This document shows, piece by piece, positions 46,539 through 55,430 of a stretch of DNA of 64,000 nucleotides. This DNA is from Flavobacterium tyrosinilyticum (GTDB taxonomy: Bacteria; Bacteroidota; Bacteroidia; Flavobacteriales; Flavobacteriaceae). A model generated the notes under the pieces. The model searched no databases. It worked only from the letters and a program-made list of their open reading frames with translations, and was not told the DNA's origin. The first letter of the stretch is position 1, and the number at the start of each line of letters is the position of its first letter. The translations under genes were made by a program, and so were the position numbers. The stretch is taken from contig NZ_JAMOKG010000001.1 of NCBI RefSeq assembly GCF_023656565.1, positions 936,456 through 1,000,455 on the forward strand, in the 5' to 3' direction.

Positions 46539-47987
46539 ATGAGCAAATACACCGAAGACGATTTAAAGATCGAACTGGAAACTAAAGAATACGAGTACGG
46601 ATTTTATACCAATATAGAATCTGAGACTTTCCCTATTGGCTTAAACGAAGAAATTGTAAGAGCTATTTCTCTTAAAAAAGAAGAACCTGAATGGATGACC
46701 GAATGGCGCATCGAGGCTTTCCGTGCATGGAAAGAAATGATCGAGCCAGAATGGGCAAACGTTCGTTACGAAAAGCCAGACTTTCAGGCCATTTCATATT
46801 ATTCAGCTCCAAAACAAGTAGACCCTAATAAAACTTTGGATGATGTTGATCCAGAATTATTAGAGATGTACAAAAAATTGGGAATTTCTGTTGACGAACA
46901 AAAAATGATGAACAATGTCGCTATGGATATTGTTGTCGATTCTGTTTCTGTAGCAACAACTTTCAAGAAAACTTTGGCAGAAAAAGGAATTATTTTCTGT
47001 CCAATTTCTGAAGCGATCAAAGAACATCCTGAATTAGTAAAAAAATACTTAGGTACAGTTGTCCCTCAGAAAGATAACTTCTACGCAGCATTAAACTCAG
47101 CTGTTTTCTCTGATGGAAGTTTCTGTTATATTCCAAAAGGCGTAAAATGTCCAATGGAACTTTCAACTTATTTCAGAATCAACCAGGCAGGAACTGGACA
47201 ATTCGAAAGAACTCTAGTTATTGCCGATGAAGGAAGCTACGTTTCTTACCTTGAAGGATGTACTGCTCCAAGCCGTGATGAAAATCAATTACACGCTGCT
47301 GTGGTTGAATTAATCGCTTTGGATGATGCTGAAATTAAATATTCTACCGTTCAAAACTGGTTCCCAGGAAATAAAGAAGGAAAAGGTGGAGTTTACAACT
47401 TTGTAACCAAAAGAGGTTTATGCGAAACAAACGCTAAAATTTCTTGGACACAAGTTGAAACAGGCTCTGCTGTAACTTGGAAATATCCTTCTTGTGTATT
47501 AAAAGGAGATAATTCAGTAGGAGAATTTTATTCTATTGCTGTTACCAATAATTACCAACAAGCAGATACTGGAACAAAAATGATCCATTTAGGAAAAAAC
47601 ACTAAATCGACTATTATTTCTAAAGGTATCTCGGCTGGAAAATCTCAAAATAGCTACCGCGGTTTAGTGCAAATCTCTCCAAGAGCTGAGAATGCAAGAA
47701 ACTTTTCTCAATGTGATTCATTGTTAATGGGTAACAATTGCGGAGCGCATACTTTCCCTTATATCGAAAGTAAAAATCCATCAGCAAAAATCGAGCACGA
47801 GGCAACTACAAGTAAAATTGGAGAAGACCAGGTATTTTACTGTAACCAAAGAGGTATTCCAACTGAAAAAGCGATTGCCTTAATTGTAAACGGTTTCAGT
47901 AAAGATGTATTGAATAAACTTCCAATGGAATTTGCTGTTGAAGCTCAAAAATTATTAGAGATTTCTTTAGAAGGTTCTGTAGGATAA
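46539..47987 (+). CDS. sufB: Fe-S cluster scaffold subunit SufB
   Basis: 482 residues, forming the SufBC2D scaffold on which iron-sulphur clusters are built. Conserved blocks are [67 protein letters not shown]-like [40 protein letters not shown] and [20 protein letters not shown]. Normal length. The next gene is not sufC but a toxin/antitoxin pair, 16 bases downstream. Confidence 0.97.
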   Translation: MSKYTEDDLKIELETKEYEYGFYTNIESETFPIGLNEEIVRAISLKKEEPEWMTEWRIEAFRAWKEMIEPEWANVRYEKPDFQAISYYSAPKQVDPNKTLDDVDPELLEMYKKLGISVDEQKMMNNVAMDIVVDSVSVATTFKKTLAEKGIIFCPISEAIKEHPELVKKYLGTVVPQKDNFYAALNSAVFSDGSFCYIPKGVKCPMELSTYFRINQAGTGQFERTLVIADEGSYVSYLEGCTAPSRDENQLHAAVVELIALDDAEIKYSTVQNWFPGNKEGKGGVYNFVTKRGLCETNAKISWTQVETGSAVTWKYPSCVLKGDNSVGEFYSIAVTNNYQQADTGTKMIHLGKNTKSTIISKGISAGKSQNSYRGLVQISPRAENARNFSQCDSLLMGNNCGAHTFPYIESKNPSAKIEHEATTSKIGEDQVFYCNQRGIPTEKAIALIVNGFSKDVLNKLPMEFAVEAQKLLEISLEGSVG

Positions 47988-48003
47988 TCAAAAGTAAATA
48001 ATT

Positions 48004-48201
48004 ATGGACATCATCTTAAAAAATGTAAAGAAAAAAGATTTTCCAGTTTTTCAATCACTGGCAAAATCTCTTGGTTTTGAAATTGTTGAAGATAATGAAA
48101 AGCCATATAATCCAGAATTTGTAAAAGAGATTATTGACGCTGAAAAAAGTATTGAAGAAGGAAAAGGAATTAAAATAAAAGTTGAGGATTTGTGGAAATA
48201 A
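48004..48201 (+). CDS. Antitoxin of a YoeB-type module (DUF2683-like)
   Basis: 65 residues, acidic to neutral (MDIILKNVKKKDFPVFQSLA at the start, then GFEIVED and PYNPEFVKEIIDAEKSIEEG). The C-terminal half is the type that wraps Txe/YoeB toxins, and its position directly before the toxin fits. It overlaps the toxin by 10 bases and starts 16 bases after sufB, so it is transcribed with the suf operon. Confidence 0.82.
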   Translation: MDIILKNVKKKDFPVFQSLAKSLGFEIVEDNEKPYNPEFVKEIIDAEKSIEEGKGIKIKVEDLWK

Positions 48202-48464
48202 TTTATTCTGAAAAGGCACAAAAAGACATTCTTTTTTGGAAGAAGTCCGGAAACAAATCAATAATGAAAAAAATCACAAATTTAATTGAAGATATTTTAC
48301 TTCATCCTTATGAAGGGCTTGGAAAACCAGAACAATTAAAATATGAATTATCTGGAAGATGGTCAAGAAGAATTGATAAAGAGCATAGAATTATTTACAG
48401 AATAACCGAAGAAAACAATATAGAAATACTAAATATTCTTTCACTGAAAGGACATTACGAATAA
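48192..48464 (+). CDS. yoeB: YoeB-type mRNA interferase toxin inside the suf operon
   Basis: 90 residues, GTG start (MEIIYSEKAQKDILFWKKSG). It matches YoeB: GLGKPEQLKYELSGRWSRRI, then DKEHRIIYRI, and a C-terminal GHYE. The catalytic residues of E. coli YoeB (Glu46, Arg65, His83) correspond to Glu47, Arg66 and His88, so it looks active. The family cleaves mRNA at the ribosome. It overlaps the antitoxin by 10 bases; the weak GTG start would keep toxin below antitoxin. Confidence 0.92.
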   Translation: MEIIYSEKAQKDILFWKKSGNKSIMKKITNLIEDILLHPYEGLGKPEQLKYELSGRWSRRIDKEHRIIYRITEENNIEILNILSLKGHYE

Positions 48465-48470
48465 GTATTA

Positions 48471-48959
48471 ATGGAAAACAAAAACGTCATCATTTTAGGT
48501 TCTTCAAGAAAAAACGGAAACACAACCAAAATTGTGGATGAACTTTCGAAAGAACATAACATTGATGTAGTTAATTTGAGTGATTATAATATTTCATATT
48601 ACGATTACGAAAGCAAAAACATAGACGATGATTTTTTGCCTCTTATAAGAGGAATTATCGAAAAATACGACACCTTAATTTTTGCAACGCCCATTTATTG
48701 GTACAATATGAGCGGAATTATGAAGGTCTTTTTCGACAGGATTTCAGATTTAATCCGAATTGAGAAAGAAACCGGAAGAAAACTTAGAGGGAAGAAAATC
48801 GGAGTGATATCAAATTCTCACGATGATGAAACTGACGAAAGTTTTTACATTCCATTTCAAAAATCTGCCGATTATTTAGGCATGGAATATTTAGGACACA
48901 CGCATTTTAATGCCGACACCCTAAACCAACAAACAAAAATAGAATTGACATTTATATAA
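48471..48959 (+). CDS. Flavodoxin-fold NAD(P)H-dependent oxidoreductase
   Basis: 162 residues. The FMN-binding loop is visible (ILGSSRKNGNTTKIVDEL), and TPIYWYNMSGIMKVFFDR is the flavin-dependent reductase pattern. Likely a small FMN reductase or quinone reductase. It starts 6 bases after the toxin gene and 11 bases before sufC, so it travels with the toxin pair as an insert in the operon. Whether it supplies electrons for Fe-S assembly is not known. Confidence 0.82.
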   Translation: MENKNVIILGSSRKNGNTTKIVDELSKEHNIDVVNLSDYNISYYDYESKNIDDDFLPLIRGIIEKYDTLIFATPIYWYNMSGIMKVFFDRISDLIRIEKETGRKLRGKKIGVISNSHDDETDESFYIPFQKSADYLGMEYLGHTHFNADTLNQQTKIELTFI

Positions 48960-48970
48960 AATAAAAAACA

Positions 48971-49717
48971 ATGTTATCAATAAAAAACCTTCACGCCGCG
49001 ATTGGTGATAAAGAAATTCTTAAAGGAATTAATATAGAAGTTAAAGCTGGAGAAGTTCACGCGATAATGGGACCAAACGGTTCTGGAAAAAGTACACTTT
49101 CTGCTGTTATTGCAGGAAACGAAAATTATGAAGTTACAGATGGAGAGGTTATCCTTGATGGAGAAGATCTTGCTGATTTAGCTCCAGAAGAAAGAGCACA
49201 CAAAGGTGTTTTTCTTTCGTTTCAATATCCTGTAGAAATTCCTGGAGTAAGTGTGACTAACTTCATGAAAACTGCTATCAACGAAACTCGTAAAGCAAAT
49301 GGTCAGGAAGAAATGCCTGCAAATGAAATGCTGAAAGTGATTCGTGAGAAATCTGAATTGTTAGAAATCGATCGTAAATTTCTTTCTCGTTCTCTTAATG
49401 AAGGTTTTTCTGGAGGAGAGAAAAAAAGAAACGAAATCTTCCAAATGGCAATGTTAGAGCCAAAATTAGCTATCCTTGACGAAACCGATTCTGGTCTTGA
49501 TATCGATGCTTTAAGAATTGTGGCTAATGGTGTAAACAAATTAAAAAGCGACAAAAACGCTATTATTGTTATCACACACTACCAACGTTTGTTAGATTAT
49601 ATCGTTCCTGATTTCGTTCACGTTCTTTACAACGGAAGAATCGTAAAATCTGGCGGAAAAGAATTGGCTTATGAGCTTGAGGAAAAAGGATACGATTGGA
49701 TTAAAGCAGAAAACTAG
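48971..49717 (+). CDS. sufC: Fe-S assembly ATPase SufC
   Basis: 248 residues, an ABC-type ATPase that powers the SufBCD scaffold. Walker A is GPNGSGKST, followed by the signature FSGGEKKR and the Walker B region AILDETDSGLD. Normal length. A spacer of 66 bases with tandem CTCATAA and ACAGTTT units separates it from sufD. Confidence 0.97.
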   Translation: MLSIKNLHAAIGDKEILKGINIEVKAGEVHAIMGPNGSGKSTLSAVIAGNENYEVTDGEVILDGEDLADLAPEERAHKGVFLSFQYPVEIPGVSVTNFMKTAINETRKANGQEEMPANEMLKVIREKSELLEIDRKFLSRSLNEGFSGGEKKRNEIFQMAMLEPKLAILDETDSGLDIDALRIVANGVNKLKSDKNAIIVITHYQRLLDYIVPDFVHVLYNGRIVKSGGKELAYELEEKGYDWIKAEN

Positions 49718-49783
49718 TTTACAGTTACAGTTTACAGTTTGCAAAAACTCATAACTCATAACTCATAACTTACAACTAAAGAA
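49718..49783. repeat. Low-complexity spacer before sufD
   Basis: Tandem TTACAGT units followed by three copies of CTCATAA. Similar in style, but not in sequence, to the other suf spacers. Confidence 0.6.
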
Positions 49784-51100
49784 ATGGATTTAAAAGAAAA
49801 ATTAGTATCGTCTTTTATGGCTTTTGAAGAGCGTGTCGATGTACATTCAGATTTACATGACATACGCACAAATGCTTTAAAAAACTTCGAAAATAAAGGT
49901 TTCCCAACCAAAAAAGAAGAAGCTTGGAAATATACATCGCTAAATGCCATCTTAAAAAATGACTTTACGGTTTTTCCAAAACAGGAAAATGCAATCGAAT
50001 TCAATCAAGTAAAAAAATACTTTTTACACGAAATTGATACTTACAAATTAGTATTTATCGATGGTGTTTTCAGTTCGCATTTGTCTTCTACAACGCATGA
50101 CGGAATCGATGTTTGCTTGATGTCATCGGCATTGACCAAACCAAAATATAAAATGGTTATTGATACGTACTTTAATCAAATTGCAAGTAAAGACGACAGC
50201 TTGACTTCATTGAATACAGCTTTTGCAATTGAGGGTGCTTTTATCAATATCCCAAAGAAAAAAGTTGCTGATAAACCAATTGAAATCATGTATTTCTCAA
50301 CTGGAAACGAAGCGGCTTTAATGGTTCAGCCAAGAAATTTGGTTATTGTGGGTGAAAATTCACATGTTCAAATTATCGAGCGTCACCAAAGTTTGAACGA
50401 AAATCCAGTTTTAACAAACTCTGTTACTGAGATTTTTGCTCAAAAACGCGCGATTGTTGATTATTATAAAATTCAAAACGATAATAGTGAAGCGAATTTA
50501 ATTGACAATACATACGTTTCTCAACAACAAGAAAGTCATGCTTATGTGCATACTTTCTCATTTGGTGGAAATCTAACTCGTAACAACTTAAACTTTTATC
50601 ATTTTGGTGAAAGATTGACAAGTACGTTAAACGGAATTTCAATCTTAAACGACAAACAACACGTTGATCATTATACTTTGGTAAACCATGCACAGCCAAA
50701 CTGCGAAAGTTTCCAAGATTATAAAGGAATTTTCTCTGATCGCTCAACAGGAGTTTTCAACGGAAAAGTTTTGGTAGAAAAAGAAGCTCAAAAAACAAAT
50801 GCTTTCCAAAAAAGCAATAACATTTTATTAAGTGACAAAGCGACTATCAACGCAAAACCGCAATTAGAGATTTTTGCAGATGACGTAAAATGTTCTCACG
50901 GATGTACAGTTGGACAACTGGATGAAACAGCAATGTTCTACATGCAATCACGTGGAATTCCGAAAAAAGAAGCTAAAGCTTTATTGATGTACGCATTCTC
51001 AAATGCCGTTATCGAAAGCATTAAAATACCAGAATTAAAACAAAGAATTACTAAAATCATTGCCATGAAATTGGGAGTGAATTTAGGATTTGATTTGTAG
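49784..51100 (+). CDS. sufD: Fe-S cluster assembly protein SufD
   Basis: 438 residues, the SufB-related partner in the SufBC2D scaffold. Recognisable blocks: FPTKKEEAWKYTS at the N-terminus, EIFADDVKCSHGCTVGQLDE and YMQSRGIPKKEAKALLMYAF near the end, with the conserved HG and Cys. Normal length. Immediately followed by a palindromic repeat and then by an opposite-strand serine hydrolase before sufS. Confidence 0.95.
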   Translation: MDLKEKLVSSFMAFEERVDVHSDLHDIRTNALKNFENKGFPTKKEEAWKYTSLNAILKNDFTVFPKQENAIEFNQVKKYFLHEIDTYKLVFIDGVFSSHLSSTTHDGIDVCLMSSALTKPKYKMVIDTYFNQIASKDDSLTSLNTAFAIEGAFINIPKKKVADKPIEIMYFSTGNEAALMVQPRNLVIVGENSHVQIIERHQSLNENPVLTNSVTEIFAQKRAIVDYYKIQNDNSEANLIDNTYVSQQQESHAYVHTFSFGGNLTRNNLNFYHFGERLTSTLNGISILNDKQHVDHYTLVNHAQPNCESFQDYKGIFSDRSTGVFNGKVLVEKEAQKTNAFQKSNNILLSDKATINAKPQLEIFADDVKCSHGCTVGQLDETAMFYMQSRGIPKKEAKALLMYAFSNAVIESIKIPELKQRITKIIAMKLGVNLGFDL

Positions 51101-51108
51101 TCAGGTTT

Positions 51109-51203
51109 TACCGCAAAGACACAAAGGTTACGCAAAGTTCGCAAAGGTTTATTACAAAACTTTGCGAACTTTGCGCTTTTACCCTTGCGCTCTTTGCGGT
51201 TAA
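51109..51203. repeat. CGCAAAG-family palindromic element, copy 2
   Basis: The inner arms 51131-51146 (CGCAAAGTTCGCAAAG) and 51160-51175 are exact; outer arms (ACCGCAAAGAC, TCTTTGCGGT) extend it to about 95 bases. It fills the space between the convergent sufD and serine hydrolase genes. The TAA stop of the latter at 51200-51202 lies inside the element. Confidence 0.8.
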
Positions 51204-52555
51204 ATCTTATTTTTTACTGAAGAAATTATATCTTTCAAAAACCCATTAAAGTCAAAACTTTTATCACCTTCTCTTACTCCCATTCTCACAATAACCATAT
51301 CCAAAGACGGAATAATCGCTACCATTTGACCTTGATAACCGCTGCAATAAAACATATCTCTAGGAACATCTGGAAATTTCCCTCCAGCGTTTAACCAAAA
51401 TTGTGCTCCATATTTTCCTTCAGAAGTATTTGTTGGAGTTACGGTGTATTTTACCCAGCTTTCATCCAGAATCTGTTCACCGTTCCAGTTTCCTTTGCGC
51501 AGATATAATAATCCAAATTTTGACCAATCTCTTGGCGTTGCCCATCCGTAAGATGAACCTACGAAAGTTCCTGACATATCTTGTTCGACAATCATCGAGT
51601 TCATTCCGATTTTGTCAATTACGGCGCTGTACCAAAAATCAAGATATTCCTGCTGTGTTTTAAATTGTCTTCTTAAAATCAGGGACAATAAATTGGTCGT
51701 TCCAGATGAATAATTCCAATGTGTGTTGGGTTTAAATTGCGCTGGTTTATCCAATTGTACTTTTCCCATATCTTCGGCCTGAAAAAGCATTTTTGTAGCG
51801 TCGCAGATTGTGCTGTAATTCTCTTCCCATTCTAAACCAGAATTCATGTGAAGCAAATCGTTAATCGTGATAATTTTACGTTCATCGTCCTGCCATTCTT
51901 TAACTGGAGCTGGTTTGTAAATATCAATTTTTCCTTGTTTGGCTAAAACTCCAAATGCAGAACTTGTAATACTTTTTGTCATTGACCAACCTAAAATTTT
52001 ACTGTCTTTATTAAAACCTGTATCGTATTTTTCGGCAATCAATTTATCTTTATATAAAACCACAACAGCACGAGTTCTTTTAATTCTTCCACCTGTTTTG
52101 TCAAAAGCATTATCGACCGCTTTTTTCAGTTTCGAATAATCAACATTAGAAAATGCAGTGTCTTTTGGCTCATTATTTCCGTATGGAAAAGGAAGATTGT
52201 TTTCTAATTTTGTTCTCTTTGGAAGCAGATATGGTTTTGAAACATCAAAATTATCATTAATCAAAACTGCACCTAAACCTTCACGATAAATTGCTTTTCT
52301 TTCCTTTAAACCATAAACATTTGAAGTGGCAAATTTCCCAGCTTCATCAATTGAATTTTTCGCCAAATCAATCATATCGATATCATTGTCGGTTTTCTCA
52401 ATTAAATCCAACGGACGATTATCTATAAAATGTCCAGATGCGACACTTTTAGCCGAGAAGCCTGAAATCAAATCAAGCTTTGGATAAGTTGTAAATCCGA
52501 AATACAAAAAAGCAAGAACCACTGCAAGCAAAAGTACTTTGAGAAATTTTTTCAT
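51200..52555 (-). CDS. Serine hydrolase (beta-lactamase/penicillin-binding family), exported
   Basis: 451 residues with an N-terminal hydrophobic signal or anchor (residues 5-25, VLLLAVVLAFLYFGF). SxxK motif in SMTKSIT (about residue 191), the second-motif region HWNYSSGTTN, and a later HxG-like region. Class C beta-lactamase-like hydrolases act on peptides, esters or beta-lactams; the substrate is unknown. It lies on the opposite strand between sufD and sufS, splitting what is normally a continuous cluster in related genomes. Confidence 0.88.
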   Translation of the reverse strand: MKKFLKVLLLAVVLAFLYFGFTTYPKLDLISGFSAKSVASGHFIDNRPLDLIEKTDNDIDMIDLAKNSIDEAGKFATSNVYGLKERKAIYREGLGAVLINDNFDVSKPYLLPKRTKLENNLPFPYGNNEPKDTAFSNVDYSKLKKAVDNAFDKTGGRIKRTRAVVVLYKDKLIAEKYDTGFNKDSKILGWSMTKSITSSAFGVLAKQGKIDIYKPAPVKEWQDDERKIITINDLLHMNSGLEWEENYSTICDATKMLFQAEDMGKVQLDKPAQFKPNTHWNYSSGTTNLLSLILRRQFKTQQEYLDFWYSAVIDKIGMNSMIVEQDMSGTFVGSSYGWATPRDWSKFGLLYLRKGNWNGEQILDESWVKYTVTPTNTSEGKYGAQFWLNAGGKFPDVPRDMFYCSGYQGQMVAIIPSLDMVIVRMGVREGDKSFDFNGFLKDIISSVKNKI

Positions 52556-52741
52556 GATGATTAGATATTTTTACTGCAATATAAATAATTTATGTTCAAG
52601 ATTTTAAGCATCAAATTAGAAAACCGCTTCAGATAATTCAGAAAACTGATTTGATTTTTACGGAATCAGCATTTACGCCCTAAATCAATGGGACCATAAA
52701 AGGAAATTATAGAATTACTGTATAAACAAATTTAGTTTTAG

Positions 52742-52749
52742 TACTTTTG
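52742..52749 (+). promoter_or_regulatory. -7 box for sufS
   Basis: TACTTTTG, a full TAnnTTTG match, 25 bases before the sufS ATG. It indicates that sufS onwards has its own promoter, needed because the hydrolase gene interrupts the cluster. Confidence 0.55.
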
Positions 52750-52774
52750 TAAATAGATTTTTTCTAAATAAGAC

Positions 52775-53989
52775 ATGCTAGATATTCAAAAAATAAGAGC
52801 TGATTTCCCGATACTTTCTCAAACTGTAAACGGAAAGCCATTAGTATATTTCGACAACGGAGCTACTTCTCAGAAACCACAAGTTGTAATTGATGCAGAA
52901 GTAAAATATTATCAAGAAATCAATGCCAATATTCACCGTGGCGTTCACACTTTAAGCCAGTTAGCAACTGATGCTTACGAGGTTGCTCGCGGAAAAGTAA
53001 AAGACCATATCAACGCAAAACACGCCCACGAAGTTCTTTTTACTTCGGGAACAACACACGGAATTAATTTGGTTTCAAATGGTTTTGCTTCGATTTTAAA
53101 ACCTGGTGATGAAGTTGTAGTTTCTTCATTAGAACATCACAGTAATATTGTGCCTTGGCAAATGTTATGCGAGAAAACTGGAGCAATTTTAAAAGTTATT
53201 CCAATCAATGAAAATGGAGAATTAATCATTGAGGAATTTGACAAATTGCTTTCAGACAAAACAAAAATTGTTACTGTAAATCATATTTCAAATGCATTGG
53301 GTGTAATCAATCCAATCAAATATATTATTGACAAAGCACATGCTGTAGGCGCAGCAGTTTTAATTGACGGTGCGCAAGCTGTTCCACATTTAAAACCAAA
53401 TGTTCAAGAATTAGATTGTGATTTTTATGCTTTTTCTGGTCATAAAATGTGTGGCCCAACGGGAACAGGAATTCTTTATGGAAAAGAAGAATGGCTGAAC
53501 AAACTTCCTCCTTATCAAGGTGGCGGTGAAATGATCAAAGAAGTTACTTTCGAGAAAACAACTTACGCTGATCTTCCTCACAAATTTGAAGCAGGAACTC
53601 CAAATATTGCTGGCGGAATTGTTTTAGGAACTGCAATTGATTATTTAAACGAGATCGGTTTTGATAAAATTCATGAATATGAAAATGAATTGTTAGAACA
53701 TGCTACAAAACGTCTTAACGAAATTGAAGGTATCCGAATTTACGGAAACACCAAAAATAAAGCTTCTGTAGTTTCATTTAATATTGACGGAATTCACCCT
53801 TATGATGTTGGTTCAATTATAGATAAATTAGGAATTGCTGTTAGAACAGGACATCATTGCGCACAACCAATCATGAATTTCTTCTGTATTCCAGGAACAA
53901 TTCGTGCTTCTTTCTCTTTTTACAACACAAAAGAAGAAATTGACGCAATGGTTGATGCTGTTAAAAAAGCACAAACCATGTTAAGCTAA
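52775..53989 (+). CDS. sufS: Cysteine desulfurase SufS
   Basis: 404 residues, a PLP enzyme that takes sulphur from cysteine for cluster assembly. Lys224 (FSGHKMCGPTG) binds PLP. Cys362 (RTGHHCAQPIM) is the sulphur-accepting residue. ANIHRGVHTLSQLAT and TSGTTHGINLV are the usual blocks. First gene of the second half of the suf cluster; the lipoprotein gene follows 11 bases later. Confidence 0.97.
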   Translation: MLDIQKIRADFPILSQTVNGKPLVYFDNGATSQKPQVVIDAEVKYYQEINANIHRGVHTLSQLATDAYEVARGKVKDHINAKHAHEVLFTSGTTHGINLVSNGFASILKPGDEVVVSSLEHHSNIVPWQMLCEKTGAILKVIPINENGELIIEEFDKLLSDKTKIVTVNHISNALGVINPIKYIIDKAHAVGAAVLIDGAQAVPHLKPNVQELDCDFYAFSGHKMCGPTGTGILYGKEEWLNKLPPYQGGGEMIKEVTFEKTTYADLPHKFEAGTPNIAGGIVLGTAIDYLNEIGFDKIHEYENELLEHATKRLNEIEGIRIYGNTKNKASVVSFNIDGIHPYDVGSIIDKLGIAVRTGHHCAQPIMNFFCIPGTIRASFSFYNTKEEIDAMVDAVKKAQTMLS

Positions 53990-54000
53990 AAAAGAAACAT

Positions 54001-54426
54001 ATGAGAATATTATCACTATTGCTTTTAACTCTTTTTATCGCAACTGGATGTTGCAGTCAAAAAAAGACCGATATGAAATCGACACAAATTGAATATTCTG
54101 CTCATTCTAGAGGTTACTTTAAAGTGATAACGGTACAAGACAAAACTGTTTCGGTTATTAAGGAACGTAATGCTGAAGCCGTTAGAAGCAATATTGATGA
54201 TGCAAAATGGAATAAAATTGCTGATGCGTTTTCAAAAGTAAATTTAGAAGGACTTTCTACTTTAAAAGCACCAACCGACAAACGCACTTATGACGGTGCT
54301 GCAATAGGAAATTTAAAAATAGTAAAAGACGGAAAAACGTATGAAACTCCAGGTTTCGATAATGGTTTTCCTCCAAAAGAAATTGAAAAGCTAGTTAATT
54401 TATTAGTTGATTTTTCTAAAGAATAA
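54001..54426 (+). CDS. Small lipoprotein between sufS and sufE
   Basis: 141 residues. Lipoprotein signal (LLLTLFIATGCCSQKK, Cys about 17). The mature part (SRGYFKVITVQDKTVSVIKE, LSTLKAPTDKRTYDGAAIG) is a small beta-rich domain common in flavobacterial suf loci, but without an assigned function. It lies 11 bases after sufS and 2 bases before sufE, so it is co-transcribed. Confidence 0.82.
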   Translation: MRILSLLLLTLFIATGCCSQKKTDMKSTQIEYSAHSRGYFKVITVQDKTVSVIKERNAEAVRSNIDDAKWNKIADAFSKVNLEGLSTLKAPTDKRTYDGAAIGNLKIVKDGKTYETPGFDNGFPPKEIEKLVNLLVDFSKE

Positions 54427-54428
54427 TT

Positions 54429-54854
54429 ATGACAATAAAAGAAATACAAAACGAAATAATAGACGAATTTTCAATGTTTGATGATTGGATGCAGCGTTAT
54501 GAATACATCATTGAACTAGGAAAAAGTCTTCCTTTAATAAAAGAAGAATACAAAACCGACGATAATTTAATTAAAGGCTGCCAGTCAAAAGTTTGGTTGC
54601 AAGGTGAACAAAACGATGATAAGATTGTTTTTACAGCCGATAGCGATGCTATTTTGACAAAAGGAATAATCGCAATTTTAATTCGTGCTTTCTCCAATCA
54701 AAAACCAAAAGATATTCTAGAAGCCGATACTGATTTTATCGACGAAATTGGACTAAAAGAACATTTGTCTGCAACTCGTGCCAACGGTTTGGTTTCGATG
54801 ATAAAAAACATCAAAATGTACGCTTTGGCTTTTGATGCAAAAAACAAAAATTAA
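54429..54854 (+). CDS. sufE: SufE-family sulphur acceptor
   Basis: 141 residues. SufE accepts persulphide from SufS and stimulates it. The active cysteine is Cys51 in IKGCQSKVWL, the same number as in E. coli SufE. The N-terminal FSMFDDWMQRYEYIIELG and LSATRANGLVSMI are typical. Starts 2 bases after the lipoprotein gene. Confidence 0.95.
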   Translation: MTIKEIQNEIIDEFSMFDDWMQRYEYIIELGKSLPLIKEEYKTDDNLIKGCQSKVWLQGEQNDDKIVFTADSDAILTKGIIAILIRAFSNQKPKDILEADTDFIDEIGLKEHLSATRANGLVSMIKNIKMYALAFDAKNKN

Positions 54855-54864
54855 ATTTTAATTA

Positions 54865-54984
54865 AACCATTAAGAAATTAAGTTTCATAAAGATGATATG
54901 CTTAATTTCCTTAATCGTCAAAAGTAAATTAAGCTTGCTGTTTTGACACAAAGCAAAACTTAATTTTCTTAATGTCTTAATGGT
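54865..54984. repeat. Palindromic TTAAG-type element between sufE and the DUF59 gene
   Basis: It begins ACCATTAAGAAATTAAGTTT and ends with a matching inverted stretch (AAACTTAATTTTCTTAATG, then CTTAATGGT). An inner region repeats CTTAATTT units and AAATTAAGC. No gene. Confidence 0.7.
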
Positions 54985-55024
54985 AAAACATAGAAAACAC
55001 TTAGTGTTCAAAAACAAAAAAACA

Positions 55025-55348
55025 ATGGAACAAGAAATAGACACAAACGAATTAGGAGAATCAATTGTAAGAGTTTTAAAAGGCATTTACGATCCTGAGA
55101 TTCCGGTAGATATTTACGAATTAGGATTAATTTACGATGTAATGGTAAACACAGATTACGAAGTAAAAATCCTTATGACGCTTACTTCTCCAAACTGCCC
55201 AGTTGCCGAAAGTTTACCAAGAGAAGTAGAAGAAAAAGTAAAAACAATCGAAAACATTAAAGATGTTGACGTTGAAATTACTTTTGATCCGCCTTGGAGC
55301 AAGGATTTAATGAGCGAAGAAGCGAAATTAGAATTAGGAATGCTTTAA
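55025..55348 (+). CDS. SufT-like DUF59 (MIP18-type) Fe-S maturation protein
   Basis: 107 residues from the ATG at 55025 (MEQEIDTNELGESIVRVL); the longer open frame starts inside the palindromic spacer. The MIP18/DUF59 domain shows GIYDPEIPVDIYELGLIYDV, TLTSPNCPVAESLP with its conserved Cys, and DPPWSKDLMSEEA. Proteins of this kind help transfer Fe-S clusters to client enzymes. Confidence 0.92.
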   Translation: MEQEIDTNELGESIVRVLKGIYDPEIPVDIYELGLIYDVMVNTDYEVKILMTLTSPNCPVAESLPREVEEKVKTIENIKDVDVEITFDPPWSKDLMSEEAKLELGML

Positions 55349-55353
55349 TATTT

Positions 55354-55419
55354 GTTTCAGGTTTAAAGTTTCACGTTTCAGGTTACACAACTTGAAACAT
55401 GAAACCTCAAACTTGAAAC
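55354..55419. repeat. Imperfect palindrome with 30-base arms
   Basis: Arms 55354-55383 and 55390-55419 pair with five mismatches, all transitions; the left arm begins GTTTCAGGTTTAAAGTTTC. The right arm shares ACTTGAAAC units with the single-arm copy at 18565-18606. Confidence 0.75.
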
Positions 55420-55430
55420 TAACTTTTCAT

